A stretch of DNA of 64,000 nt from Cryptomeria japonica (GCF_030272615.1 NC_081414.1:780554119-780618118), one strand, 5' to 3'; positions 22,551 through 34,031 are shown, numbered from the stretch's first letter. Notes: generated by a model from the letters alone, not told the origin. Program-made: numbers and translations.

Positions 22551-24260
22551 ATGGGTAGAAACAGGAGGCGATATGAACCAAGTAGCTCCAAAGAGTGGAA
22601 ACAGAAGGAAGAGGTTTGGGGTATTCTGCAGAAGGGTGGTCTCTCGAACTTCATGGAGAGACTCCATGTTTGAGATGGTATGGTTACTAGTCTTTTATGC
22701 AAGAACTAGAAGAAGGGCATGTTAAAAATGGGCGATCAAATGGTTGAAATCGATGAAGACTTAATTTGTCAAGCTACGGGCCTCACAAGGGAAGGCTGCA
22801 ACTTCTACAGAGTTAGGAAGGTCAGTAGGGAAGCTATTGAAAGGTACCTAGAAATTGAGAAAGAGAAAAAATGACTAGTAAAGTTGAGTAAACACTACTA
22901 TCCGCCTAGGGCTTTTACCAAACCCTGGCAGGAAATCCTCTTTGTTTTAATGTGTTACATCACTCTAGATGGTAGGTTTACGAAAGTTTATGGTTATCAC
23001 TTTGTTCTATTAAACCACTTTAGGCACAATCATAACATTAATTTCCCTTATTTCCTACTTTTCTCGATGAATGCATCCCTCAAGGCCTATAAAGAAAACC
23101 CTCTGGGTGATTCTACTATGCACCAAGGCCTAATGGTCCTAATTTATGACCATTTGAAAGCCAACCAGATTTCTCGGATGCATCCCTCTATGGATTCTGA
23201 GGAAGAGATGTTTGACTCTACCTTTTCTAAGGAAGAGGAATCTGACAGTGATTCTTCAACTGACACAAAGGATAGAACTAATGTCTCGGAGTATGAAAGT
23301 GAGAGAAAGAGGAAATACAGTAAAACAAGACCCTCTTCCTCTAAGGGCAAAAAGCCAAAAAGCACACCCCTGATCAGCATCTGTTCAGAAGAGGAGGACT
23401 CGAATAACTCTGAAAAGGAGAACCCTAAAGGGTTGCCGAAGAAGAAAACAAAAGACCATACCCAGACCAGAAAAAAGCACAAGAAGAAAGAGGAGACTGG
23501 TAAGGATCTGGTAGTCGGCAAGCAAGCAAAGGCCCTAGAAGCTGATTGGAGTCTAGAAAAGGAGACCATGGAAGAGACTCTTAGGGCTGTCGACACAATT
23601 TCTGCCCTCCACATCCCTAAAGAGGAATAGGTTACCCCTGGAAAAGCTACCCCCCCATCTGGCCCTCCTCCTGAGGGGTTGCATGGTTTCATGGAAACTA
23701 TGGAGTGGCTCATTAATGGCTACAAGAAAGCTGAGGATGAAAACAAAAAACTCTGCAACAGAGTCTTGATCCTGGAAACCATTAATACTGGGGAAGGGAA
23801 CACTATGGCTAACTATATCGAGGACCTGAAAAACACCATTGCCAAAGTTGAAGACATCAGAGATGCTTTTAACCCCAGGTTTGAGAAGATTGAGAAGGAT
23901 TTGCTAGAAAGGAAAAGCCTTGCTGACACTAGGAAAGAAACCCTGTCAGACACCATTACCAAAATTGGCAAAATTGAGGAGTGTCTGAAGAACATTGCTG
24001 AATAGAGCCTAAGTATCCTGAAGATCTCAGTGAACAACACCCACACCCTCATCAGCAAACTAGATGATGAAAAGGAAATCCAGGACATATACCTGGAAGT
24101 TGAAGGAACAGAGGAAGCTCAGGGTCGTAGAACTCGCACAAGAGGCAAGAGGAAGGAAAAGAAATCGAACAAGGATCTAGAAGACCTGAATGTTGTCAGG
24201 GCCACCTACGATGAGTTGGTGATTAAGGCGAAGGATTTGCTGACGAAAATTACTGTGTAG
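22551..24260 (+). pseudogene. LINE ORF3: unknown coiled-coil protein downstream of ORF2 (copy E1)
   Basis: 570 codons in one frame from the Met at 22551 (MGRNRRRYEPSSSKEWKQKE) to TAG at 24258, broken by stops at 22671, 22709, 22872, 23628 and 24003 but without a net frameshift. Residues 1-110: FMERLHV, IDEDLICQATGLTREGCNFY. Residues 125-200: the best conserved core, PWQEILFVLMCYITLDGRF, GYHFVLLNHFRH and a DHLK block. Residues 210-360: acidic Ser/Glu-rich then Lys-rich linker. Residues 375-500: helical, coiled-coil-like. Around 524: basic RRTRTRGKRKEKK, then a conserved DLEDL...DELVIKAKDLL end. The core and end recur in copies at 26317-27842 and 41700-43119. I know no named family with certainty. 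A nucleic-acid-binding helper of the LINE, or a captured host gene, are possibilities. Confidence 0.8.
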
Positions 24261-24387
24261 TGCCTCCTCTGTTTCTTTGCTATTTTTTGTTGTTAAGCTA
24301 TTCTTTATGGTTGCTGTTCTTTTGGCCAGTCTTTTTTAATGCAGACTCTAAAGCACTGTTCTTCTTCATGCTTTTTCTCTATCTATG

Positions 24388-24440
24388 TTGTAAAGGTTTC
24401 AGGTCCTAAAAACCTATTTTTTAATTAATCAGAACATTGA
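24388..24440 (+). repeat. LINE 3' tail (copy E1)
   Basis: TTGTAAAGGTTTCAGGTCC, then AAAAACC, a T run, and TTAATCAGAACA. The same ordered words close the elements ending at 36460, 43282 and (minus) 26146, and probably 29026. Sequence recognition of such a tail by the LINE's own RT is the known basis for mobilising partner RNAs. Confidence 0.75.
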
Positions 24441-24449
24441 ATTCAATGA

Positions 24450-26140
24450 AGAAGTTGCGTATAGTCTATTTTTCTTTTTGTCATACTTCTATCTCCATTA
24501 AAAAATGATAAGAATCACATATATGTTCCAACTTTTGAGTTAAATGTCCATTTCAAAATCTTAAACTTATAAATTAAACCAATCAAATGCAACAAATATA
24601 TAACTAGTATGTTTATTACAATTAGGGCACTATAAGGACAACCTTTGCAAGGGGCATTTGATGAAATTTTTTTAGATGTTCTCAATTTTATCACATTTGG
24701 AATACCTTAATCTACAAGCTAAACACCAGTAAATATATTATATTGAAATCCATTTCTAATTATGAATTAATGAGCATTCATTCCTTCTTCTGAACTAGGT
24801 ATATTAGTACCCTAGAGTCATCACTATCCATGAAACTACCTCCCTTTAGGTATGGAGTTATACTTTCTAGGTCCATTTCCCAACAACTTACTAACCTTCA
24901 AAACTTATTGAGAATACATTGCATTCCATATTCTAATAAAATTTGTAGGCATTTGACTAACAAGTCTTGTAACCACATTTATGCCTTCATATTTTGCATA
25001 AAAGTATATTGAGTAGCTATAATTGTAGCATCCAAATAAATTTTATTTTTACTATACTTTGATAGATGTTAGACCACTATTTCAAATAGAAAAAATAGGA
25101 AAGGAATATTCAAATAGGTTATAGAATTTATCTTTACACTTTCCAAATGCATTTGTTTGAATTTTTAAGAGCAAATAATAATGCATTTTGTAGGTTATTA
25201 CATTCTATTAAACATATTCTCTTCAAAAAAATTTGTCAAACAACTTTTTTATTTTCCTATAGTTCCTCTTCATAAAGTTTACCTTTCATTATTTAAATAC
25301 CTCTTGATCCATCTCCAAGAATTTTTTTCTTAAATTTAAAGTTAGATTGTGGACAACCTTATTCCAATGGTTCAGAGTATTCCATTCCAATGTAAAATAT
25401 TTGAGGTAAAGTTGCATGCCTATTTTTAACAATCAAAACTATAGTATTGTCATTGTTCTACAAATTTAAATGATATTTGAAAACACCTAAAAGTGATAAC
25501 TATTGAGGAAAAATAAATTTAATTATATAGAGAATACTCCTGTAAATTCAATTACTTGGGCAGCTTCTCAAACTTCCTCTAATTCTCCTAGAAATGTCAT
25601 GTCATAATTTTAGTTGTTAGTAGTAAGCTAGCACTTGAACAATGTCCTAATCATAGTATTTATCAATTTAAAGTAAGATAGTTCCTAGTGGTACATAGAG
25701 ACACACTTGAATTTATGGATAACAATAAGTTTCCTCATAAGAAAGAGCTTTAGCTCTTCCTTCAATAGTGATGTGAAGAACTAATGATGTTTCTTTTAAA
25801 AATTATTCAACCCTACTATTCCATTATTCATTTTTATATCAAATATAAAAAACATAAAAGATGTTACTAATGGATTTTCCAATGACATATTCCCTTTCTG
25901 AGGGATCCTCTAAATTGAGTATATCTAATAGTCTAAGAATAAAAGACTAGTCAATGTCTATCTTGGCAAATTTTGCATTACTATCTATGGAAGCCAAAAA
26001 TATCAATATGAATTCATAGATAATTTGTTAGTTGGGCCATGCAGTCCACATGGAAGTCTCTTCCTCATTTGGATCTAAACCCTCAATTATTAAGTTTTCA
26101 TGGGAGAAAGTAGGTGTGTTTTGAAATAAATTGATAGTCA
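24450..26140. other. AT-rich DNA, nothing recognised
   Basis: 1.7 kb of AT-rich sequence with only short frames. No LTR ends, zinc knuckles, RT blocks or simple repeats long enough to call. It separates two LINE copies that point towards each other. Confidence 0.5.
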
Positions 26141-26316
26141 CCATGTTGATTTTTTATTATGGAACAAACAAGTTTTGAAGGGACTTGAAATGCTTTAATA
26201 AAGAATTACATCAAAAAGTTGCACAAGAATATACCATTGCCACCATAGCCCAAAGATAGCAAAAAACCAACACAAAGCCAAAAACAAGGAAAAAGACAAT
26301 GAAAAGTAAGAAACTA

Positions 26317-27842
26317 CTACAAGTTTTTAAGGGCCTCAATGACCTCAGTTTCCTGTCAAGTCATATTTAGTGCAGTTTTCTTCAACTCCTAAATATCCTA
26401 ATTAGTATTTTTATTCTACAAATTAGCTCTGGTTCTCTTGCAAGGCCCCATCATTTCCTTTGGCTTTTTATGCAACGCTTCCACATCCACTATAGATCCT
26501 TCCTAGAATGGATGGCTTCAATCTTTCCAACCATGGTATTTAAACTCTCAGCCGAATTCTTAACCACTTTATGACAGAAGGTAACCAAAGATATCAAATT
26601 GTCATTAATTTTTTGGTATTTATTCTCCATCTTACTCAATCTTCCTTCAAAATATTTCTTCAATTTTTCCTCTAGTTAAGAAATCCTTTGTAGTCATAGT
26701 CTTTCTTCATATCATTCTATTCCCATAGTCTTCTACATAGAATCCATAATTGACTTTCTCTGATCAATGGTCCACTGCTCTACAGCTTGAGAATCTTGTT
26801 TACTGCTAATTGCCCAGATTTTCGCATTGATATCCTTAATTCCATGGAAATCCCATTTAAACATCTTGAAGTTGTCAACAACAACATCACGGGCTAAGGA
26901 TAGAACATCATCCTGATTCTTCCTTTCCAAGTTGAGATAAGAAGAATTGGCATTGAGATCCTTCAGGAAGGGGGATCTATCACTTCGGATCGGGGCCTAG
27001 ATAGACTTAACTAGAAGTGACTAGTGGGAAGCTTAAGAATCAAATTTTGAATTAGAAACATGGGAGGCTCTGTCACATTTATCTTGGTGGCCAATTTACA
27101 AAGAAGGACCGAATTCAAATTCAGAGTCATCCATATCAGTGTTCCAATCTTCTTCATTCGAGGAAAGACTAACATGGTCCTCTTCCTCAAAATCACTAGA
27201 AATATTGGGAACCCTAGTCAAAGGAGAGGGAATGGTTTTGATATGTTCATGAATGAGGAAGAGCAACACACCATGTAGGACGAGGGATTTCTTGTTTTTT
27301 CTATGGTCCTTAATACTAGGATTAATGGCTGCCATCAAGAAGAAAGGGAAAAATATTTTCTCTTTGTGCCTAAAGTGATTGAGAAAAAAAAAATGATGCC
27401 CATAGGTCCTAGTAAATCTACCATCAAGGGTAAGATATTTCATTAGAACCAAAAGAATAGAGCTCCAGATAGATTTAATGTTACCCGTATCATAGCTGCT
27501 TTTGTCAACTTTTGCAAGCTTTTCCCTTTCCTTCTTATTTTTGGGGAATTTATTGACTACAACATCAGACATTTTCATGTCCCTGTAGAACTTTTATTCT
27601 TCCATTGACAAGATAGTACCCTTAGAAATGAGTTTCTCATGAACTTCCACCCTTTTACCCTCAATTTGATTTTTTTCATCCTTCAAACCCTTGGCAAATT
27701 TCTTCATGATGTTTGCATGGGTGTTATTTAATCTTTCAATGAAGTGGGTGAGACCTCCCCGGTCCAAGATATGCCAAATTGTTTAATTATTCTTGAGCTC
27801 TTCATAAATCAAGGGCTCCACTCTTTTCCTTTCCCCTCCCAT
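26317..27842 (-). pseudogene. LINE ORF3 (copy E2)
   Basis: Starts at the Met at 27842 (MGGERKRVEP, compare MGRNRRRYEP of E1) and runs in one frame to at least 26733, with one later shift to its end at 26317. Conserved parts: WHILDRGGLTHFIERL, LISKGT, FYRDMKMSDVVVNKF, the core LVLMKYLTLDGRF, GHHFFFLNHFRH and HEHIKTI. An acidic block (SSDFEEEDHVSLSSNEEDW), a helical region (KIWAISSKQDSQAVEQW; KMENKYQKINDNLISLV) and the basic C-terminus KRTR...ELKK...EALKNL follow. In-frame stops are fewer than in E1 before 26733 and dense after it. Confidence 0.75.
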
Positions 27843-27989
27843 GGAATCACCAATGGCAAGTAATGCAATTATGACACATTTAATGATTGAAATGTGAGAC
27901 ATTAGAATAAGATAGTATGTGATCATTTAAAACTTGTCTCATTTGAGGCAAATCATACATCATTAAGGCCTTTATTTCAACCAATAGAC

Positions 27990-28331
27990 TATCCCTTGGC
28001 CCCCATTCGTTTTCATCTTTACTACTAACTCCAAGATTAGCAAAGTGGTCAGTGAAGACATTGGCTTCACGATAATGATGACAAATGTTATGGTTTTGGA
28101 ATGTTTTTAATAAATCCCTAGCTTTCTCAATCCAACATTTTATATTTCACGAGGGTTTATGTTTAGCCAATAAACATTGGATAATGCTAATAGAGTCCCC
28201 TTCCAACCATACTGACTTAACATTAATTTTTTTGGCCAACAATAACCCATGGTAGGCAGCCACAACCTCACCATATTGTTGGTTTCCTTCATTATAAACA
28301 CTTCATCTATCCTTTCACAACTAGTAAACAA
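27990..28331 (-). pseudogene. LINE ORF2 RNase H fragment (copy E2)
   Basis: The minus strand encodes GEVVAAYHGLLLAKK (Glu region), SVWLEGDSISIIQCL (Asp), and HHYREANVFTDHFANLGV (terminal Asp), the RNase H fold that closes plant LINE ORF2. The first catalytic strand is cut off at the 5' truncation point near 28331. The end of this domain lies about 200 bp upstream of the ORF3 start. Confidence 0.8.
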
Positions 28332-28359
28332 GTTTAAGTTGTGAGTTGCAAGTGGTTTA

Positions 28360-28600
28360 ATTTCACAACCTATAACTTCACAACTTTTTGAAAATCATAA
28401 CCTCAATCAATAAATTGATAAATAGTGTAACCTAAAATCACAACCTCAATTCACAACATGTTAAAAATCATAACCTTAACTCAACACCTCAATTCACAAC
28501 TTTCTGAAAATAATAATCTCAACTTAGAACCTTAATCCAAAACTTATTAAATATTACAGCCTTTCAACTTCCAAACTTGTTAAAATTATAACCACTAGAG
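28360..28600. repeat. Degenerate tandem repeat
   Basis: The words CACAACCTCAATTCACAAC and GTTAAAAATCATAACC recur with drift about every 45 bp (for example near 28365, 28415, 28455, 28500). It directly adjoins the 5' truncation point of the minus-strand LINE. Confidence 0.55.
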
Positions 28601-28619
28601 ATTTTTTGAGTTGTGACTT

Positions 28620-29020
28620 ATGTTTATGAATACACATCTATTAAAAATATAATTTTTGAAACTTAAAAAGTATCCAACTTCAACTCATGAAAGCTTCATA
28701 AAATTTGGTTGCTAAAATTGAGAATGGTATGACATAATTTTTTATTGACTCAACATTTTCCCTTGAAAAAATGACACATCCTCAATAATAATGTTATAAT
28801 ATTCATTGTCAAACTATTTCACTCAATCGTCTATAAAACTTTCAATTTAATTGTTTTATAAGTAGCTAGATAAAAACTTGACAAATTAATATTTCTGAAA
28901 TGAAAATTAGTTTGTAATGAAAAAATTTACCACATTATGTGTAATGGAGACAAAATAATTCCTATTAAATAATTTTATATCAACTTTTTCAAAATTCCAA
29001 ATTTAATTATTTTGATAATT
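28620..29020. other. AT-rich DNA, nothing recognised
   Basis: Very AT-rich with stops in all frames; no repeats or element ends seen. Confidence 0.5.
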
Positions 29021-29025
29021 TGCCA

Positions 29026-29250
29026 ATGTGATTTTGATTAAGGGTAAAGTAAGTTTTGAGGGAACTCAAAACCCCATACAACAAGTTTATAAGGTACCCA
29101 GAACCCTTTGATTTTATGGGGAGCTAGAACCTACTTACAGAATGTTGCAATGGGATATAACACAAGCAACCAACATCCAACCTACAACCTAACAAAAACT
29201 ACTAATCATTAAAGAACCTATTGTAAAAGAAAAAGGTCGAAGACAACAAA
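29026..29250 (-). mobile_element. Short LINE 3' end (tail only), minus strand
   Basis: The minus strand reads GGTTTTGAGTTCCCTCAAAA then CTTAATCAAAATCAC (29075-29026), matching the LINE tail in order and spacing. Upstream to about 29250 the minus strand is T- and G-rich like the 3' untranslated regions of the other LINE copies. It is probably an extremely 5'-truncated insertion. Confidence 0.55.
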
Positions 29251-29254
29251 CCAA

Positions 29255-30690
29255 AATACTTACACAATAATAATCAAAAGATTTTTATAGGCTCCCTTAA
29301 CCTTAATAATGTATTTTAACAAGGCTCCCTCATTTATATCAAGGGTAGGCATAAATTATTTGACATCATGTTTTAAGATTATGGGTTCTTATTTCTTCAA
29401 ACCTCAGATTTGCTTCAATCCCCTTAAGCCTACACATAGATAAAACCTTCAATTTTGGTAACCATCACTCAAGACTTTAATAAATACTTTTAAACATCCT
29501 TTAATATGTCTAAATGACCTATACAAACCCTCCATGTCTTCCAAGATAAAATGCCTAGCCAACTTCTATGGTTTCTTTACTAGGATCACCCAATTCTAGT
29601 AGGTTTCCAAAAATGATAAAATGGCAATAACTTGCAAATAAGATCTCATATCAAAAATCTAAAACCTGTTTTGAATAGCCTTTTTGGAATTATTTAAAAT
29701 ATTCAAAAATTAGGTTAGAATGTTTTGTACAGACATGCCCTAATTTTGACTGTCCTATTTCTTGACCCTAAGGCATTGTAGCAACAAATTGGGTTTTTTG
29801 ACCATAACATTCAAACCAAACTTGTTACCATAATTATAAACATATTTATAGATACCCATTTTGGATTTATATCACATATTTAGAATTTAGGTAGGGTTGT
29901 TTTGGAACACAAGACTCGAATTTCCATCATTCTCCCTCAAATTAGGCTTACTAGGGTTTCAAACCCGTTTGTAGTAAAATGAGCATATCTTTCTTGAAAC
30001 ACATTGAAATTGGATGAAATAAAAATAATTATAAATTTGAATAAAATATATTTCCAACCATACCACATTCAGGTCATGAAAAAGCCATACGTATCCATAC
30101 CATGCAATGGAATTCACTAGTTAACGATAAGAAATGCAGAAACAAGGATGTATTTTATTAATTTCACTTCAAAAATGTAACACCCACCTTTGGGTTAGAC
30201 CTCCCTCAACCTATTTACAAATTTACCAGCCAATTTACAATTGATTCTCCAACTAAAACAATTCTAAGTCCTTTATTTACACTTGGTACCTCTTCACATT
30301 CCCTATTTTTACACTTTTACAACATTTGTGCAAACTTGATAATTTTATGCAACTTTACTCTCCAATCTACCTAATGACCTAATATTGAATCAAACACACA
30401 TGAAATGGTCTAAAATGACCTTATTACATAAAAGATCCAAAACTAAAACTAAAATGACCAAATTGCCTCATGGAGGTATGAAATCAACTAGGTGCTCCTG
30501 CAACACTCCCATAACCTTCACCTCTAGTAACATATAGATATTACATAATAAACTCATTGGAATTATGGGTTTTTTACTACCTCTAATGAAATTCATCCAA
30601 TGCAACAAATATTTTTGATAGTTTTCCCAAACCTTCACAATGGGTTTTAGAATGGCTCCCAAAACTCTCAGGAAGACATTCTCAAAATAC
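29255..30690. other. Unassigned repeat-like DNA
   Basis: 1.4 kb of AT-rich sequence, no long frames. Phrases such as CTAGGGTTTCAAACCC and CTAAAATGACC resemble decayed LTR or untranslated retroelement sequence, but no paired copy, primer site or duplication was found. Confidence 0.4.
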
Positions 30691-30699
30691 CCCAAATAG

Positions 30700-31480
30700 A
30701 AAATCCCAACTCTCCTATAAAGACCATATCCACCTCAATAGAAGATGCCCCCACCTAAATAAGTTCAATAGAGGAAGAAATTGATATATGGAAGAGCCAA
30801 AACCAAGTTTTCTCTACTTCTGAGTATCGAAGGGTGAGAAGTGGAGTAGAAAATGTCCCCATAAAGAAGCTTCCAACCTCCCCGACAAAGCCATTCTCCA
30901 CCTCAAAAGGAGACTCATCCATCTCAATAGGAGTAGCAAAAGAGGAAGAAAGGAAAATAGAGAACCCAACATTGGCCTTTCCTATGAGAATATTCTCCAC
31001 CTCTATAGGATAAGACCCAACCTACATAGGAGCAATACAAAAAAGAAATAAGGATAGAGAATGATAAGCCCACTTCTAAAAACTAAAAGCCTGAAACCAC
31101 TAGGATCCAAACATTACTCACAAGACTAAGATGCTTCTCAAAACTAGAAACAAACCTTAACCAAAAATATTCAAAACTAACAAAAATGGCTCCAAGAGAA
31201 ATAGAAGCTAGTAGCACAAGCAAAGTGAAAAAAAAAATGTTCCCTCCAAGAACAATAGGACTGGGAATGAGAAGATAAAATTAAAGTAAAATCATTCCCC
31301 AAACAAGGGATCAGGATACAAACCCCAAAGTGTAAGATAAACTTGCTTCCAAAAGCATGACAACAATAAATATCAGCCATAGGATGCTAGTAATTATATT
31401 TTAGGAATCCAACACTGGTAGACCCATAACGATATTAATCACCAAACAAGTATAGAAATTATATGATGATCACATAAAGG
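30700..31480 (-). repeat. Degenerate repeat with CCACCTC-ATAGGA units (locus A)
   Basis: The word TCCACCTC(A/T)ATAGGA and variants occur near 30729, 30896, 30927 and 30998. On the minus strand these read as repeated (P/S)(I/F)EVEN-like peptides followed by an FxGxxG stretch. The same unit recurs at 62240-62525. Whether it was ever coding is unclear; stops are frequent. Confidence 0.45.
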
Positions 31481-31499
31481 TGACCAAGAAGCCTTTATA

Positions 31500-31865
31500 G
31501 ACTAAAAAATTAATAAAAAGGGATGCAAACCCAACATAGAATGAAACATAATCCTCTCATATTGAATCCTTCTCCTTGCATATGTAGGATGAAAATAAAA
31601 TGCACCAATGAAGAAATCCTCAATAGATTTGCTCACAAAACACCACATACCAACAAAAGAACCACCATCCATAACCAAAGGAGAAATGACCCACATGAAG
31701 TGAGACCAAAAAAGGTAATGATAGCCAGCTAAAAGGAGATCTTTGGGAAAACCTAGCAGAGATGGAGCTCTCACAGACCAATCATCATCATTTTCATCTG
31801 CAAAACCACCCTCCTTTCCTACAACTATAAAATCTACTCCCACTCACCCTCTCCGTCTTGCTCTT
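31500..31865 (-). other. Minus-strand frame of unknown nature
   Basis: A 113-codon frame (31843-31502) begins MGVDFIVVGKEGGFADEND and is rich in aromatic residues. It adjoins the CCACCTC repeat, and a comparable frame lies beside the second locus of that repeat at 63448-63849, so both may derive from one repeat family. There is no domain I recognise, and chance is possible. Confidence 0.3.
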
Positions 31866-31869
31866 ATAT

Positions 31870-32440
31870 TATTGAACTATAATTTTATGATCAAAATAAT
31901 ATTATTTATAAGGTTGCATATCACAATGTGCATATGTCATAATTTTCCAATGTGTTACTACTTTTACGATTTTTGTTAAAATAGATTATAAATCTTCTCC
32001 AAACTAGCGTACCTTTTCACAAGAACCAAATTAACAATGAAACTTAAAATATGGGTTTTAAAGTTACTAGCATGGAAAACATGTGAATCTATCATTTGAC
32101 AACTAGAACCGGCTTGACAAAGTTGTTTGATGCATGAAAACACTTGTTTTAAAATGAAAAGTTCAAATTTTGTGATGTTAAATTGAGACTACAACACATG
32201 TAAACTATTAAGGAGAAAACTATGTTTTATATTTTACTAATTTGCCATATAGGGTTTTACTAGGTTTATGATAACATAGAAATTTCAATGTCACATGCTC
32301 AATTGTGGTGCCTCTTACTTGGGAATTTTTTGTGCACTCACTGATTATTCCATGACTATAAATTATATACATGATTAGTGAAACTTGTGTATGAAAATAA
32401 ATTTAAAAAATATAAATAATCTATAATTATAAAAAGTAAA
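31870..32440. other. AT-rich DNA, nothing recognised
   Basis: No convincing frame, repeat or element end. Confidence 0.5.
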
Positions 32441-33440
32441 TAATACTAGTTTATTTTTGCTCCCTTTTAATTTATTTCCCGTGTTTTTCCTCTCTTCTTC
32501 TTTCATTCCCATTTTGTTTTGCCTTCCTCTATTTTTATTTATATTCATTATTTTTTTCACGTCATTGTTATAGTTTTATCTTTGATTTTTTCTTTATTTC
32601 TTCTTTTCAACTTTTTTATTTCTTCCCTTTCTTTTTGTCTCTTGTTATCTTTCTTTTTATATGCTTTCTTCTTCTTCTTCTTTATTACATTTATTTTGAT
32701 TCTCTTTTTTTCCTATTTATTCATATTCTATTATTTGTTTTATTTATCTTATTTTTATTCTCATTGTTTCATTATCTTTTCTTTGTTTCTTTTATTTTTT
32801 CCTTATTTTGTTATTTACTTCTTTTTTCTTTTTTTTTCCCCTTTTATTTCTAAATTTTATTTTATTTTATTTATTTTCATATATTTTCATCTTTCATATT
32901 AATTTTTGAATTTAGTCTGTTTAATTTTCCTTTTTATTGTTTTTATCTTTGTCTTTATTTTGTTTTATTTTCTTATTATTATTTTATATTCATAATTAGG
33001 TATACTTAATTATTAATCTCTTCATTAGGTCTTGCCATTTATATTCTTTGTTTATTTTTAAGGTTTTTCTTATTTAGTTTCTTTATTTTTCTTTACTCAT
33101 TTATTTCCTTTTTAATATTTCGTTATATTTATTTGTTATTTTTATTGATTATTTTATTTAATAATCCTTTTGTTATTCATTTCACCTATTTCTTTCTTTT
33201 TATTTCCATTCTTTTCTCTATCTTCTTCTTGTTCATGCTTTTGTTCATCTATTTTATTTACTTATTCTTTTTAGATTTTTAATCTTATTTCTACATTATT
33301 TTTCTCTTTATTATTTAATTATTTTTAATTGTTTTCATTTTATTTATAAATATTTCTCAATTTCCTCTTCATATATAGAAAGCTTTTTTTTAGTCTTTTT
33401 AAAGTTCGGTATATTATTCTTTATTTTTATTATTTTATGA
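32440..33440. repeat. 1-kb T/pyrimidine-rich low-complexity tract
   Basis: The plus strand is dominated by T with C (TTTATTTTC, TTCTTCTTC, TTATTTTT words) and has little G for nearly 1 kb. The open frames in it (for example 32519-32902, almost only Phe/Leu/Ile/Tyr/Ser) follow from the composition. No clear period, so it is not a simple tandem array. Confidence 0.75.
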
Positions 33441-33705
33441 TAGATCATAGAGTACGATGCAAAATGTCATTTTTTATTGATACAACAAAATCATAGACAA
33501 TAAAATTTAGAACAAAGTAGTAATAGGGTTTGTAACAAATCTCGCAAGGTTCTATGAACAATAAAATTCAATGGTTTAATGTGCACACCATATTCTGCAT
33601 CAAAGGATAAAATTTGTTAATGATAAATGAAAGGAATGTGTTTCCTAGAGTACCCTATGAATAAAATTATATTAATAAATCACTAACACTTAACATTATA
33701 TATTT

Positions 33706-34031
33706 AGGTCAATCAAGTCAAACCACATGGCTGAAGCCTCTGCTACTCTTCATGCCATCAAACTCGCATGTGATCGTGGCTTCAGGAAGGTTTGGATTGA
33801 AGGTGATTCACTCAACATATCTAATTATTTAAAGGGGTCTCATCCCTTGAGTTGGAGCATTGAAGCTTTGATCCAAGATGCCTTAAACCTAATAAAAGAT
33901 TTTTATAATGTTCATATTTCTCATATCCTTAGGCAAGCTAATTCCCTTGCAGATGCTTTTAAAAATATTGGTGTGTTGCGACATGATGGTTTCTATTGGA
34001 ATGGGATTGGCCCTCTTCCTTGTAATGTTTA
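33706..34031 (+). pseudogene. LINE RNase H fragment
   Basis: The frame AEASATLHAIKLACDRGF, VWIEGDSLNISNYLKG, and HILRQANSLADAFKNIGV is the C-terminal half of the LINE RNase H domain, with Glu, Asp and Asp of the active site present and no internal stop to 34031. It starts abruptly near 33712 and is cut on the right by an LTR near 34085. There is no ORF3 or tail. Confidence 0.8.

Larger units (their letters stand above)
20463..24440 (+). mobile_element. 5'-truncated L1-type LINE with an extra ORF after ORF2 (copy E1)
   Basis: Plant L1-type non-LTR retrotransposon. It starts abruptly inside the RT C-terminal region, as 5'-truncated LINEs do, and continues through zinc-finger and RNase H domains. 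A second ORF ('ORF3', 22551-24260) follows after about 290 bp, and a LINE 3' tail ends it. The order RNase H - ORF3 - tail is repeated independently at 26146-28331. ORF3 is open in one frame apart from five stops; ORF2 has two frame changes. No clear target duplication was found. Confidence 0.8.
26146..28331 (-). mobile_element. 5'-truncated LINE with ORF3, minus strand (copy E2)
   Basis: Same architecture as the copy at 20463-24440 but in opposite orientation and truncated at a different 5' point (inside RNase H). RNase H remains at 28331-27990, then about 150-200 bp, then ORF3 at 27842-26317, then a tail with AAGTCCCTTCAAAAC and ATAATAAAAAATC (26190-26146). Since two LINE insertions with independent truncations share RNase H - ORF3 - tail, ORF3 is part of the element and not a chance neighbour. 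Confidence 0.8.

Noticed and set aside
23144-23713. 189-codon minus-strand frame rich in Ser/Phe/Leu
   Set aside because: Mirror of the Ser/Glu/Lys-rich linker of LINE ORF3 on the plus strand, which has conserved copies elsewhere.
24800-25150. Possible copia RNase H remnant on the minus strand
   Set aside because: A few residues looked similar, but no ordered motif could be followed.
32519-32902. 127-codon Phe/Leu/Ile/Tyr frame resembling a membrane protein
   Set aside because: Produced by the T-rich tract; no start context, no mixed composition, overlaps other such frames.
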